NCBI GenBank assembly: GCA_045544035.1
Contig: JAZPYE010000008.1
Coordinates: 62,001 to 126,000 of the forward strand
DNA: 64,000 nt
DNA from: SIG587 sp045544035
Lineage (GTDB): Bacteria; Bacillota; Clostridia; Oscillospirales; Acutalibacteraceae
Direction of reading: 5' to 3'
Part shown: positions 52,413 through 61,011 of the stretch, in pieces
Layout of the letters: the number at the start of each line of letters is the position of its first letter
How positions within the stretch are numbered: the first letter of the stretch is position 1
Translations under genes and position numbers: made by a program
The notes under the pieces: model-generated
Told to the model about the DNA's origin: nothing
The model's database searches: none
The model's input: only the letters and a program-made list of their open reading frames with translations

Positions 52413-53561
52413 TTACATTAATTTAAGATAAAGCTCTTTGATTTCGCTGGCGCTGGTCTCACGAGGGTTACCGGGGCGGCAGGCATCATCAAAAGCGGAC
52501 TGTGAAAGGAAGTCAATATCTTCTTTCTTTACGATTTCCTTGAGGTCGGCAGGAATGCCAACATCAGCAGAAAGCTTTTTAACAGCATCGATAGCAGCCT
52601 TTCTTGCATCTTCAAGGCTCATAGCATCTACACCCTCAACACCCATAGCCTTTGCGATGTCTCTATACTTTTCGCCTGTTTCGGGAGCATTGTATTCCAT
52701 AACGGTAGGAAGAATAATAGCGTTTGCCACACCGTGAGGAGTATCATATAAAGCGCCCAAGGGATGAGCCATTGAGTGAACGATACCAAGACCTACATTA
52801 CTAAATCCCATACCTGCGATGTATTGACCGAGAGCCATACCTTCTCTGCCTTCGGCGGTGTTTTCAACAGCGCCACGAAGAGATTTTGCAATAAGCTCGA
52901 TAGCTTTTAAGTGGAACATATCGCTCATTTCCCAAGCGCCCTTGGTGATATATCCTTCAATAGCGTGAGTTAAAGCATCCATACCGGTTGCGGCAGTAAG
53001 GCCTTTGGGCATAGAAGCCATCATATCGGGGTCAACAATAGCTACAACAGGGATGTCGTGTACATCAACGCAAACCATCTTGCGATTGTTCTGAGCATCG
53101 GTAATAACATAGTTAATTGTAACCTCAGCAGCGGTACCTGCAGTGGTAGCAACAGCGATGATAGGTGTGCAGGGGTTCTTGGTGGGAGCAACTCCCTCTA
53201 AAGAGCGAACATCGGCGAATTCGGGGTTAGTGATAATAATACCGATAGCCTTTGCGGTATCCATAGAAGAACCGCCGCCGATGGCTACGATGCAGTCAGC
53301 GCCGCTTGCCTTGAAGGCAGCAACACCGTTCTGAACGTTTTCAATAGTGGGGTTGGGCTTAATATCGCTGTAAATATCGTAAGCGATGTTGGCGTTATCA
53401 AGAATATCGGTTACCTTCTTAGTAACATTGAACTTGATAAGGTCGGGGTCGGAGCAAACGAAAGCCTTTTTAAAGCCTCTTGCCTCGATTTCGGTTGCAA
53501 TTGCATTAATTGCGCCTTTGCCGTGATAGCTGGTTTCGTTGAGTACAAATCTGTTTGCCAT
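52413..53561 (-). CDS. fucO: Lactaldehyde reductase / iron-containing alcohol dehydrogenase (FucO type)
   Basis: 382 residues, Fe-dependent group III alcohol dehydrogenase. NAD-binding GGGSSMDTAKA; AVATTAGTAAEVTINYVITD and GMDALTHAIEGYITKGAWEM match E. coli FucO closely, and HSMAHPLGALYDTPHG supplies the metal His ligands together with Asp and His of DALTH. FucO reduces L-lactaldehyde from fucose or rhamnose breakdown to 1,2-propanediol. ATG preceded by AAGGAG. No fucose or rhamnose aldolase gene is in the window. Close sequence match, so the role is likely, though relaxed alcohol specificity is possible. Confidence 0.9.
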   Translation of the reverse strand: MANRFVLNETSYHGKGAINAIATEIEARGFKKAFVCSDPDLIKFNVTKKVTDILDNANIAYDIYSDIKPNPTIENVQNGVAAFKASGADCIVAIGGGSSMDTAKAIGIIITNPEFADVRSLEGVAPTKNPCTPIIAVATTAGTAAEVTINYVITDAQNNRKMVCVDVHDIPVVAIVDPDMMASMPKGLTAATGMDALTHAIEGYITKGAWEMSDMFHLKAIELIAKSLRGAVENTAEGREGMALGQYIAGMGFSNVGLGIVHSMAHPLGALYDTPHGVANAIILPTVMEYNAPETGEKYRDIAKAMGVEGVDAMSLEDARKAAIDAVKKLSADVGIPADLKEIVKKEDIDFLSQSAFDDACRPGNPRETSASEIKELYLKLM

Positions 53562-53664
53562 TTTAGTTTTCTCCTTTTATTTATTTAACTACCGCTACAA
53601 CATCGCCACAAGTGAACCGACTTAAAATAGACAATGCCGCAATATCGGTATTTAGTTTTAAAAT

Positions 53665-53693
53665 ATTATACCATAATAAACGGCTGTTTGCAA
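53665..53693 (-). promoter_or_regulatory. Promoter of fucO
   Basis: On the minus strand: TTGCAA (53693-53688), 17-nt spacer, TATAAT (53670-53665). Leaves a leader of about 100 nt, in which nothing else was recognised. Confidence 0.75.
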
Positions 53694-53717
53694 TACAAAA
53701 AATGGTTAATTCATAGT

Positions 53718-53928
53718 AAAAAAGGATGCGGTTTCGGAACGTACCCTTAAGGACAAAACGCCTAAAAAAGCAACTTTTTGCGGTCTAATGTGTTAAAAAG
53801 ACACGGTATGCGTCAGCATTACCGTGTCTTTTCGCCTTTTATACCAATAAAAATTTATCTTTTTTAGGTGCAATCAGTTTTGTTACAAAACTGATTTATC
53901 CTTAAGGGTACGTTCCGTTCTCGCATCC
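53718..53928 (-). terminator. feo operon terminator whose loop carries a 189-nt element
   Basis: GGATGCG (53724-53730) pairs with CGCATCC (53922-53928); six U residues follow on the minus strand (A tract 53718-53723). It lies directly after the last feo gene. The stem sequence is unrelated to that around copy 1, although the loop content is the same. Confidence 0.7.
53732..53920. mobile_element. 189-nt terminal-inverted-repeat element, copy 2
   Basis: Perfect 19-bp terminal inverted repeats: CGGAACGTACCCTTAAGGA (53735-53753) and its complement (53899-53917). Three substitutions from copy 1, two in the right arm where this copy keeps perfect pairing. Same internal stems as copy 1. No target-site duplication was seen; flanks are the terminator arms. 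Confidence 0.7.
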
Positions 53929-53936
53929 CTTTTGAG

Positions 53937-54113
53937 TTATTTGTCTTGGAGGTCGCTTTGCTTTTGATTATTACAGCCACAGCTCTTGCCCCCGCACTGT
54001 TTGGCGTAAGGACAACCGATGCAGGCATCTCCCCTCTTTTTTGACCTTACAAGGTGAAAAATTGATGCTCCGAGAACCAAAACAACTATTGCAATAATAA
54101 TGTAATTTTCCAT
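53937..54113 (-). CDS. FeoB-associated Cys-rich membrane protein
   Basis: 58 residues: MENYIIIAIVVLVLGASIFH single membrane segment, then CIGCPYAKQCGGKSCGC with five Cys in 16 residues and a polar tail. This is the small FeoB-associated Cys-rich protein found after feoB in Firmicutes, thought to help Fe(II) uptake at the membrane. It begins 2 nt after the feoB stop and has only a weak site (AAAGAA), so coupled translation is likely. Confidence 0.85.
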   Translation of the reverse strand: MENYIIIAIVVLVLGASIFHLVRSKKRGDACIGCPYAKQCGGKSCGCNNQKQSDLQDK

Positions 54114-54115
54114 AA

Positions 54116-56149
54116 CTATTTATTCTTTAAATCCTGTTCTGCTTTAAGTCTTTTGTTTGTGTTTGTAATGAGGGCGGCTACAATAATTACCATTATTGCA
54201 ACTGCCACAAAGCCTGCCACGGCACCTGCGATATTAAGAGTTTTAGGAGCAGTGATAAGGGTGCCAACAGTATAAACAAGGTAAGCTACGGTGTAGCCCA
54301 CGCCCATTTGGAGACCGATGCCACCCCAAAGCCATTTTGCGCTCTTCATTTCAGAGTTCATCGCACCGATTGCGGCGAAGCAAGGAGGTGTGAAAAGGTT
54401 GAACATAAGGTAAGCCAAAGCGGCAACAGAGCCAATGCCAAAGACCTCAGCAATGCCTGCACCTGCACCCTCAACCATTTCGAGAGCTTCGGTATCAATA
54501 AGATTGGAAATGCCATAGCAAACAGCCAAAGTGCCGACAACATTTTCCTTTGCAATAAATCCTGTTACAGCGGCAGCTGCCATTTGCCAGGCCTTAACAC
54601 CGATGGGAATGAGAAGAATTGAAATGGGACCTGCAATGGAAGCGAGAATGGATGTGCTTTCTGCGCCTTCTTCAACAAGGGTAAGGTTCCAACTGAATGC
54701 CTGCATAATGTAAACCACAGCGTTGCAAAGAAGAATGATTGTTCCTGCCTTAACTATGTAAGCCCAACCGCGTGAGCACATTGAACCGAAGGCACGTGTA
54801 AATGATGGTGCCTTATATTCAGGCAGTTCAATAATGAAATATGACTTTTTGTTTTTGTTACCTGTAATATTGTTAATAAGAATTGCGCCGAGAAGAATAA
54901 TAACGATGCCTGCAAAGTACATCAGTGTTCCAACCCAGGAAGCATCTTCAAAGAATGCGCCTGCGAAAAGGGCAATAACGGGAAGCTTTGCGCCGCAGGG
55001 CATAAAGGGAGCCAGCATTGCGGTTGCTCTGCGCTCACGCTCGTTACGAATAGTACGACAGGCCATAACACCAGGGATAGCACAGCCTGTGCCGATAACA
55101 AAGGGGATAACCGATTTGCCCGAAAGACCTACCTTTTTAAAAATGGGGTCAAGAACAACCGAAACACGGGCCATATAGCCGCAATCCTCTAAAAGAGCGA
55201 TAAGGAAGTACATAACCATAACGAGTGGCAGGAAGCCTACAACGGCGCTGACACCACCTATGATGCCCTCTGTAAGCAATGCAACGAGAAAATCGTTTCC
55301 TCCTGCAAGCAGTGTACCAACCCATTCCTTGAACATATCAATAAGGGCTACAAGGCCGGGTATTTCAAGACCAAAAAGTGTTCCGCCCTCGGCAATGAAG
55401 GGGCCCACCCAAGCCTGAGAAATTTGGAAAACAAAAAACATAACAACGGCAAAAATGGGAATTCCAAGCCACTTGTTTGTGAGCACCGCATCAATTTTAT
55501 CACCGAAATTTTTATCCTTGGTTAAAATCTTGCGGGTTTCAACCTCTTTAACTATGCCGTTAACAAAAGAAAAGCGTTTGCGGTCAGCGGTTTGTGCCGC
55601 CTTTTTATCGGTTAAATCAGCTTCGCCTTGAACATAGGGTGCTTTTTGATTTGTGCCAATGCTCTTAACTGCCGCCTCGATAACAGCCTTTAAACCATCA
55701 GCCGAAGTGGAAATTGTGCTGACAACGGGACAACCAAGTTTTTCACTCAATGCCTTTTCATCAATAACGGTTTCCTTTTTCTTATTGATATCACTCTTAT
55801 TAAGAGCGACAACAACAGGCACGCCGAGTTCCAAAAGCTGGGTTGTAAAAAAAAGACTACGGCTTAAATTTGTAGCATCCACAATGTTAATGATAACATC
55901 GGGATTCTCCTTTTTAACATAGGAACTGGTGATACTTTCTTCACTTGTAAATGGTGACATTGAATAGGCGCCGGGAAGGTCAACGGCAATAAGCTCCTCT
56001 TCCCCTTTATAATAAGCCTTTTTAATAGGGTGTTCTTTCTTATCAACGGTAACGCCTGCCCAGTTGCCCACCTTCTCGTTGCGGCCTGTTAAGCGATTAT
56101 ACATTGTGGTTTTTCCTGAGTTAGGATTGCCTGCAAGGGCAATTCTCAT
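54116..56149 (-). CDS. feoB: Ferrous iron transport protein B
   Basis: 677 residues. N-terminal GTPase: G1 GNPNSGKTTMYNRL, G3 VDLPGAYSMSP, G4 ALNKSD, followed by the helical regulatory region. The membrane domain contains GTGCAIPGVMACRTI and FMPCGAKLPVIALFAGAFF (gate motifs). Imports Fe(II) across the cytoplasmic membrane. The ATG at 56149 (MRIALAGNP) lies 8 nt after AAAGGAGG and is preferred to the longer reading at 56182. Downstream of feoA and followed by the Cys-rich gene. Confidence 0.96.
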   Translation of the reverse strand: MRIALAGNPNSGKTTMYNRLTGRNEKVGNWAGVTVDKKEHPIKKAYYKGEEELIAVDLPGAYSMSPFTSEESITSSYVKKENPDVIINIVDATNLSRSLFFTTQLLELGVPVVVALNKSDINKKKETVIDEKALSEKLGCPVVSTISTSADGLKAVIEAAVKSIGTNQKAPYVQGEADLTDKKAAQTADRKRFSFVNGIVKEVETRKILTKDKNFGDKIDAVLTNKWLGIPIFAVVMFFVFQISQAWVGPFIAEGGTLFGLEIPGLVALIDMFKEWVGTLLAGGNDFLVALLTEGIIGGVSAVVGFLPLVMVMYFLIALLEDCGYMARVSVVLDPIFKKVGLSGKSVIPFVIGTGCAIPGVMACRTIRNERERRATAMLAPFMPCGAKLPVIALFAGAFFEDASWVGTLMYFAGIVIILLGAILINNITGNKNKKSYFIIELPEYKAPSFTRAFGSMCSRGWAYIVKAGTIILLCNAVVYIMQAFSWNLTLVEEGAESTSILASIAGPISILLIPIGVKAWQMAAAAVTGFIAKENVVGTLAVCYGISNLIDTEALEMVEGAGAGIAEVFGIGSVAALAYLMFNLFTPPCFAAIGAMNSEMKSAKWLWGGIGLQMGVGYTVAYLVYTVGTLITAPKTLNIAGAVAGFVAVAIMVIIVAALITNTNKRLKAEQDLKNK

Positions 56150-56186
56150 AAAATTTTCCTCCTTTAAATCCATTCTACGCAAATCG

Positions 56187-56202
56187 GTTAGCGGTGGCTA
56201 AC
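56187..56202. promoter_or_regulatory. DtxR-like palindrome between feoA and feoB
   Basis: GTTAGC-GGTG-GCTAAC, a 6-4-6 palindrome close to the TTAGCC core of DtxR/IdeR boxes. Confidence 0.6.
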
Positions 56203-56239
56203 TCGTTTTCAAAAAACAATCGGCAAAGTGCCGATTTTT

Positions 56240-56455
56240 TTAGAAAATAAGGATTGCTTCTGCCAACTGATTATCAATGTTGTACCTCGCATCCTTAATA
56301 GACACCATACAACTGTTTTTCAAATGTGAAACCACGGTGATGGTTTCCCCGCTGTAGCAACCGAGAGAAAACAAAAATGAATCAAGTTCTTCATCATCAG
56401 TACATATTTTTTCAATAATGTATTCCTTGCCCTCTTGGGCTTCCAATAAGGTCAT
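56240..56455 (-). CDS. feoA: Ferrous iron transport protein A
   Basis: 71 residues, a small SH3-like domain: MTLLEAQEGKEYIIEKI followed by FSLGCYSGETITVVSHLKNS and VSIKDARYNIDNQLAEAILI. FeoA supports FeoB in Fe(II) uptake. First gene of feoAB and the Cys-rich gene; downstream of a consensus promoter carrying DtxR-like boxes. The coding start overlaps no other gene. Confidence 0.9.
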   Translation of the reverse strand: MTLLEAQEGKEYIIEKICTDDEELDSFLFSLGCYSGETITVVSHLKNSCMVSIKDARYNIDNQLAEAILIF

Positions 56456-56492
56456 TTTTCAGTATCACCGCGAATTCCGTTAAATTTGAGGA

Positions 56493-56506
56493 TTAGCCAA
56501 GGCTAA
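56493..56506. promoter_or_regulatory. DtxR-like palindrome upstream of feoA
   Basis: TTAGCC-AA-GGCTAA, perfect 6-2-6 palindrome in the feoA leader. TTAGCC matches half of the DtxR consensus. Confidence 0.6.
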
Positions 56507-56526
56507 CTTACCGTCAAAAAAAGGCA

Positions 56527-56542
56527 GTTAGCCTCTGCTAAC
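56527..56542. promoter_or_regulatory. DtxR-like palindrome at the feoA transcription start
   Basis: GTTAGC-CTCT-GCTAAC, 7 nt downstream of the -10 element, so bound repressor would block initiation. Confidence 0.65.
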
Positions 56543-56549
56543 CTTGTAT

Positions 56550-56578
56550 ATTATAGCCCTATTGTTAATATTTGTCAA
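56550..56578 (-). promoter_or_regulatory. Consensus promoter of feoAB
   Basis: On the minus strand: TTGACA (56578-56573), 17-nt spacer, TATAAT (56555-56550); perfect matches to both elements. Confidence 0.85.
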
Positions 56579-56606
56579 TAGATTTTTTAAATTTTTTCAA
56601 AAAGAA

Positions 56607-56625
56607 AAAAGCGGTGTTGCCGCTT
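56607..56625 (-). terminator. Intrinsic terminator after the TVP38-like gene
   Basis: AAAGCGG-5 nt-CCGCTTT stem overlapping the gene end, followed by U residues on the minus strand. Confidence 0.7.
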
Positions 56626-57317
56626 TAATTCTTTGTCCTTCGTTTCGAAATTTTATAGTAAATAAAGTAGCCTCCCAGCGCCACTAGGGCAGAAGAAACA
56701 AAAATTATCACCGAAAGAAGGTAATTTTCCTCCCCTAAAGCCTGCCCTGCTATGGCAGAGGTTAAAATTGACGGAATTCGGCAAAGGGTGCTTATAGCTA
56801 TAAACACACCAAATCTGATTTTAGTAATGCCTGCAAAATATGTAATAATGTCCTTCGGGGTGCCGATTATAAAATAAAGAATGGCAAAAATCCACTCGAG
56901 ATTTTTTTCATCATTTAAAAATTTAAGCTTTTTAAGGTCCTTTTTATCCAGCATTATTTCGGTAAATTTTCTGCCCAGCAATCTGGTAAGACTAAAGATA
57001 ACAGCCGTTGCTATGGCTACACCGATAATGCAAAGCACAGTTCCCAAAAACGCGCCGAAAACATAGCCTGCCGCAAACTCAACCGCTTCGCCTGGGATAA
57101 AAGCAAAAATAACCTGTAAAATTTGAATGCCGATAAAAATTAGGTAACTTTCAAAGCCACTTCCAAGACTTTCTCTGAATTTTTGCGGGTCCTTAACCGC
57201 ATCGGCAAGCATAGGGCCGATTAGAAAAGAGCCTGCAAGGAGCAGCGCAACTAAAACAGTCAAGGAGACTATCATATAAACATTTCTGGCTGAAAAAAAG
57301 TTCTTTAGCTTTCCCAT
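56625..57317 (-). CDS. TVP38/TMEM64 (SNARE-associated) family membrane protein
   Basis: 230 residues with about six hydrophobic segments. The family signature is visible: FAFIPGEAVEFAAGYVFGAF then LGTVLCIIGVAIATAVIF, later YFIIGTPKDIITYFAGIT. Homologues (DedA-like) work in lipid scrambling or transport at the membrane. The ATG at 57317 (MGKLKNFF) follows AGAGGTG by 11 nt; the longer reading at 57371 adds a non-homologous segment. Role in this organism unknown. Confidence 0.8.
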   Translation of the reverse strand: MGKLKNFFSARNVYMIVSLTVLVALLLAGSFLIGPMLADAVKDPQKFRESLGSGFESYLIFIGIQILQVIFAFIPGEAVEFAAGYVFGAFLGTVLCIIGVAIATAVIFSLTRLLGRKFTEIMLDKKDLKKLKFLNDEKNLEWIFAILYFIIGTPKDIITYFAGITKIRFGVFIAISTLCRIPSILTSAIAGQALGEENYLLSVIIFVSSALVALGGYFIYYKISKRRTKN

Positions 57318-57383
57318 TTCGGACTTTTCACCTCTTTTTACCTTTATAACACAAATTCTGACAATTTTCAACAGCCCTAGTCC

Positions 57384-57412
57384 TTGAATTTTAATATTTG
57401 CTATGTTACAAT
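57384..57412 (+). promoter_or_regulatory. Promoter of the hypothetical membrane gene
   Basis: TTGAAT (57384-57389), 17-nt spacer, TACAAT (57407-57412). Confidence 0.6.
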
Positions 57413-57453
57413 AAATTAAACATCAGCAAAAAATTATAATGAGGTGATTTTCG

Positions 57454-58146
57454 ATGACCGACACAAAGGCTCACGGTAAATTATGGTTTGTAATTTGCGG
57501 TTTATCCTGTTGCATTTTAGGTGTGTGCCTTTTAGCCGCTTTAATCCTTAACATTTTTACCAAATTTTCACTTTGGTGGATTTATCTTTGCCTTATTCCC
57601 CTCTCGGTTTTTTCTCTTGTGTTTTCAGCTTTAAAACTAACAAGAGCAAAGCTTGCGCTTATAATTCTTTCGGTGGTTTCACTTGTTCTTATTTTTGCTC
57701 TTTGCCTCGTTTCAGGTTTTATAAAGCTTGCCGATGACCACATTGACACGGTTAACTCAAAAATTGATTTTGTAAACGCAGTAACGGGCCTTTCCCTGCC
57801 CTCTGCCACCTTTGATGCCTTTTCCGATGAGCAAAAAATCTTTGATGATGAAAATCGCCGTTTTGTGACTGTGCAAAACTACGGATATTATTTGCCCGAG
57901 AAAAAGCTTGATACACTTTTAAATGATGTGGTTGAAAACAAAAATTGGATTTCATATGAGGAAAACGGCGAGTTGTTTAATTACTTTTTGCCATACGTTT
58001 ACTATTACAATTCGGTTTGCCTTTTTTATAATGTTACCGAAAAAACCTTTAACACGTTACCCGCAGGCGATACGCCTTGTGAATATATAATTGTTACCCT
58101 TGACCCAACCTACGGTTCGCTTAATATTTACATTTTTACTGTCTAG
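57454..58146 (+). CDS. Hypothetical membrane protein
   Basis: 230 residues, not recognised. Three hydrophobic segments fill the first 95 residues (WFVICGLSCCILGVCLLAAL, SLWWIYLCLIPLSVFSLVF, LALIILSVVSLVLIFALCLV). The rest is a soluble, Tyr- and Asp-rich domain (NYGYYLPEKKLDTLLNDVV; YYNSVCLFYN) ending in hydrophobic LNIYIFTV, likely outside the cell. Start ATG follows GAGGTGATTTTCG. It has its own promoter and terminator, so it is expressed as a single gene. Function unknown. Confidence 0.7.
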   Translation: MTDTKAHGKLWFVICGLSCCILGVCLLAALILNIFTKFSLWWIYLCLIPLSVFSLVFSALKLTRAKLALIILSVVSLVLIFALCLVSGFIKLADDHIDTVNSKIDFVNAVTGLSLPSATFDAFSDEQKIFDDENRRFVTVQNYGYYLPEKKLDTLLNDVVENKNWISYEENGELFNYFLPYVYYYNSVCLFYNVTEKTFNTLPAGDTPCEYIIVTLDPTYGSLNIYIFTV

Positions 58147-58180
58147 AAAAAAAGCGGGCTAATATTATGATTTTAAAAGC

Positions 58181-58215
58181 AAAACCACGAACCGCCTATG
58201 CGGTTCGTGGTTTTT
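58181..58215. terminator. Bidirectional intrinsic terminator
   Basis: AACCACGAACCGC/GCGGTTCGTGGTT 13-bp stem with CTAT loop and A and T tracts; separates convergent genes. Confidence 0.85.
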
Positions 58216-58894
58216 AAATTTTAAGGTTTATAAAATTATCAGCCTCAATAGAGTTTTCGGTTACAATGCAGTCAAGGGCAATAACCCGAACGCCGCTTTC
58301 CTGCGCATTTTTAAACGCCTGGCCAAACTCTCGGTGGGTATCGAAATTAGGTGTGAAAAGGTGAACACCCTTCATTTGAATTATAAAAATGATATAAGCC
58401 TCAAATCCGCTTTCTACACAGTTTATAAGTTCATTTATATGCTTAACGCCCCTCTCGGTTGGCGCATCGGGGAAACTTGCTACTCCATCGTTTTCAAGGG
58501 TAACACCCTTGACTTCAATAAAGGCTTTGCGGTTGCCATCCTCAATAAACAAATCAAAGCGGGAGTTTCCAAAGGTGACCTCCCTTTTAATAACCGCTTG
58601 CTTTGAAAAAAGATTTCCTTTTTTAAGCCACTCAGCCGCCACGGCGTTTGGAATTTGAGAATCCATGTTTATAAGTAAATCGCCCTTTTTAACAGAAATC
58701 AGGTCATAGGCGGTTTTTCTCAAAGGGTTATCTGATTTTTGAAGCCAGACCTCGTTTCCCTTTACTAGCAGTTCTTTGCACCGCCCCGTGTTTTTAACGT
58801 GAACAGTTTGCTTTATGCCATCAATTAAAACCTCGGCAATAAACCTGTTAGGGCGGCTTAAAAACACACCCTTTACAATGTTTTCATATTTCAT
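58214..58894 (-). CDS. sfsA: DNA/RNA nuclease SfsA family protein
   Basis: 226 residues. Sugar-fermentation stimulation family (PF03749 type): KGVFLSRPNRFIAEVLIDG, HVKNTGRCKELLVKGNEVWL and the nuclease-like FIEVKGVTLENDGVASFPDA. Members have PD-(D/E)XK-like features and bind DNA. Start ATG overlaps the rsmF stop as ATGA. Third gene of the rsmE-rsmF-sfsA set. Precise role unsettled. Confidence 0.88.
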   Translation of the reverse strand: MKYENIVKGVFLSRPNRFIAEVLIDGIKQTVHVKNTGRCKELLVKGNEVWLQKSDNPLRKTAYDLISVKKGDLLINMDSQIPNAVAAEWLKKGNLFSKQAVIKREVTFGNSRFDLFIEDGNRKAFIEVKGVTLENDGVASFPDAPTERGVKHINELINCVESGFEAYIIFIIQMKGVHLFTPNFDTHREFGQAFKNAQESGVRVIALDCIVTENSIEADNFINLKI

Positions 58895-60246
58895 AAATTT
58901 ATTCGTAGTCCCTTTGGATAATAGTTTTTAGCGGTGCCGTTAACAACCTTAACACCACCAAGCGGCACGCCGTCAACAAGCACGGTAGCAAAGCCGTTTT
59001 TACACTCTACCTCAATTTCCTCACCGTGAAGATATTTTAAAACTCTTTCATCATTTAAGGAAATTTCAATTTTTCTTTTGAACCTATCACCTAAAGCGGT
59101 AAAAAGTTGGTGATGCGGTAAAATATAATTCTTGCGAATTTCACCAATGGTCACACCGCATAAAAAGGGCTTTATGCCCTTTAAATCAAAATCACTTTCA
59201 AAATAAACGGGGGTGCCGTTAACCATTTTAATAGCGGTTTTGTCATAGTCGGTTAAAACGTCATCTAGGAAGTTATAAACCGAAGGGTCGATTTTTTGTG
59301 TAGGTTTTTTTACAATAGCAGGTCTTTCGCCGCTGTTTTTGTTTTTAAGCACCGCCATAAACTGACCCTCTCCCCTGCCTTTGTGGGGATAAAATCGGCG
59401 GGCATAATGAATATTCTCGGTTTCACAGCCTGAAAACTTAATGCCGTCAGCGGTGGCTTCAACAACTTCGCTTTTGGGCCTTACCAAACAGAATTCGGGG
59501 TGGGCCTTTAAAAAGCTGTCCACCACCATTTCGTTCTCCTCTAAAGAAAATGTGCAGGTGGCGTAAATTATTGTTCCGCCATCTTTCAAAAGCCTTACGG
59601 CATTTCCTAAAATTTCAGCCTGCCTTGCGGCGCATTTTAAAACGTTTTCCTCGCTCCATTCACTGACTGCCGCCGCTTCTTTTCTAAACATTCCCTCCCC
59701 CGAACAAGGGGCATCCACCATAATAAGGTCAAAGGTTTTCGGGAATGTTTTTGCGAGAAATGCCGTGTCAGCACAGGTTACCACCGCGTTTTTGATGCCT
59801 AATCTTTCAATATTGCCGCTTAAAATCTTGCACCTTGATGCAATGATTTCATTGGAAACAAGCACGCCGTTTTTGTAAAGCTTGTTTGCAATTTGAGTGC
59901 TTTTGCCACCAGGGGCGGCGCACATATCAAGCACCCACCAATCGGGGTCAATTTCAACACATTTAGCAGGTGCCATTGCCGCAGGCTCCTGAATATAAAC
60001 AAGCCCTGCGTGGTGGTAAGGATGGTTTCCAACCTTATCGTACTTAAGATAAAATCCGTTTTCAACATAAGGAATTTTTTCGCTGCCAAAAGGATTTATT
60101 TTCTCAAATTCTTTCAGGGAAATTTTATTTGTGTTAACCCTGAATGCACGGCAAGGCTCTGCGTTTAGTGCATTTTTGTAGCACTCAAACTCTTCCCCTA
60201 AAATGCGGGTCATTCTTTTTTCAAAATCTTCGGGGAGTTTAATCAT
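58891..60246 (-). CDS. rsmF: NOL1/NOP2/Sun-type rRNA cytosine-C5 methyltransferase (RsmF-like)
   Basis: 451 residues. SAM motif DMCAAPGGKSTQIANKL, motif IV VDAPCSGEGMFRK and motif VI ATCTFSLEENE, which together give the two Cys residues used in catalysis and product release. The C-terminal RNA-binding extension (about residues 370-451) is typical of RsmF. Methylates a cytosine in 16S rRNA; the exact position is not determinable. Overlaps rsmE by 8 nt and sfsA by 4 nt. Confidence 0.9.
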   Translation of the reverse strand: MIKLPEDFEKRMTRILGEEFECYKNALNAEPCRAFRVNTNKISLKEFEKINPFGSEKIPYVENGFYLKYDKVGNHPYHHAGLVYIQEPAAMAPAKCVEIDPDWWVLDMCAAPGGKSTQIANKLYKNGVLVSNEIIASRCKILSGNIERLGIKNAVVTCADTAFLAKTFPKTFDLIMVDAPCSGEGMFRKEAAAVSEWSEENVLKCAARQAEILGNAVRLLKDGGTIIYATCTFSLEENEMVVDSFLKAHPEFCLVRPKSEVVEATADGIKFSGCETENIHYARRFYPHKGRGEGQFMAVLKNKNSGERPAIVKKPTQKIDPSVYNFLDDVLTDYDKTAIKMVNGTPVYFESDFDLKGIKPFLCGVTIGEIRKNYILPHHQLFTALGDRFKRKIEISLNDERVLKYLHGEEIEVECKNGFATVLVDGVPLGGVKVVNGTAKNYYPKGLRINL

Positions 60247-60988
60247 TTTCCACCATCATTTCTGCATAGAGCATACACATTGAAACCGCCGTTATTGCGG
60301 CCGTTTCGGTGCGAAGAATTCGTTTGCCGAGAGAAATTGTTTTAGCTCCCGCCTGCTTTAGCGCCTCAATTTCTGCATCATTAAAACCGCCCTCGGGACC
60401 AATGAGCAGGCCAACTGACATACCCTTTTTAATTTCGCTAAGGCATTGTTTTGTGGATAAAATTCCGTCCTCATTTTCATAAGGCACTAAAAATAAATCG
60501 GTATCTTTCACCCGCCTTAAAACATCATTAAAGGAGGAAATTTTGCTGATTTCAGGCACAAAGTTGCACTTGCTCTGTTTTGCGGCGGCCTCACTTATTG
60601 CCTGCCAGCGGTTTCGCTTTGACTCCTTCTTCTTTTCTTCAATTTTAACAACACAGTTTTTCATTTCGGTGGGCACAATTTCGCTAACGCCAAGCTCCAC
60701 GGTTTTTTGAATGATAAGCTCCATTTTATCCCCTTTGGGAAGGCCTTGGAACAAAATGATGTTAATGGGCAGCGTTGTATCATTACAATTTTCCTCTAAA
60801 ATTTCGGCGACAAGGCTATCTAAACCAAACTCCTTAAGGGCGCAAAGATGGCTTTGACCTTTGCAGCTTACAAAAAACTTATCTCCCTTATTCATTCGCA
60901 GGACATTTTTGATATGGTTAAAATCTTTTCCCGAAATGATAAAGGTATTTCCTGTTTTGTTCTCATCACTAACAAAAAAATTAAACAC
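60239..60988 (-). CDS. rsmE: 16S rRNA m3U1498 methyltransferase
   Basis: 249 residues. SPOUT-class knot enzyme: N-terminal PUA-like region (HIKNVLRMNKGDKFFVSCKG), then GLPKGDKMELIIQKTVELGV, the SAM-binding LLIGPEGGFNDAEIEALKQA and LGKRILRTETAAITAVSMC. Methylates U1498 of 16S rRNA in the E. coli numbering. First of the rsmE-rsmF-sfsA operon. Confidence 0.95.
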   Translation of the reverse strand: MFNFFVSDENKTGNTFIISGKDFNHIKNVLRMNKGDKFFVSCKGQSHLCALKEFGLDSLVAEILEENCNDTTLPINIILFQGLPKGDKMELIIQKTVELGVSEIVPTEMKNCVVKIEEKKKESKRNRWQAISEAAAKQSKCNFVPEISKISSFNDVLRRVKDTDLFLVPYENEDGILSTKQCLSEIKKGMSVGLLIGPEGGFNDAEIEALKQAGAKTISLGKRILRTETAAITAVSMCMLYAEMMVEND

Positions 60989-61011
60989 TTTTTTATTCCC
61001 CTTAAAATGTA

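Noticed and set aside
52200..53920. Group II intron or IS element
   Set aside because: The 189-nt repeats have no reverse transcriptase, transposase or intron domain V that I can see, and they are too short; only a MITE-like or structured RNA reading remains.
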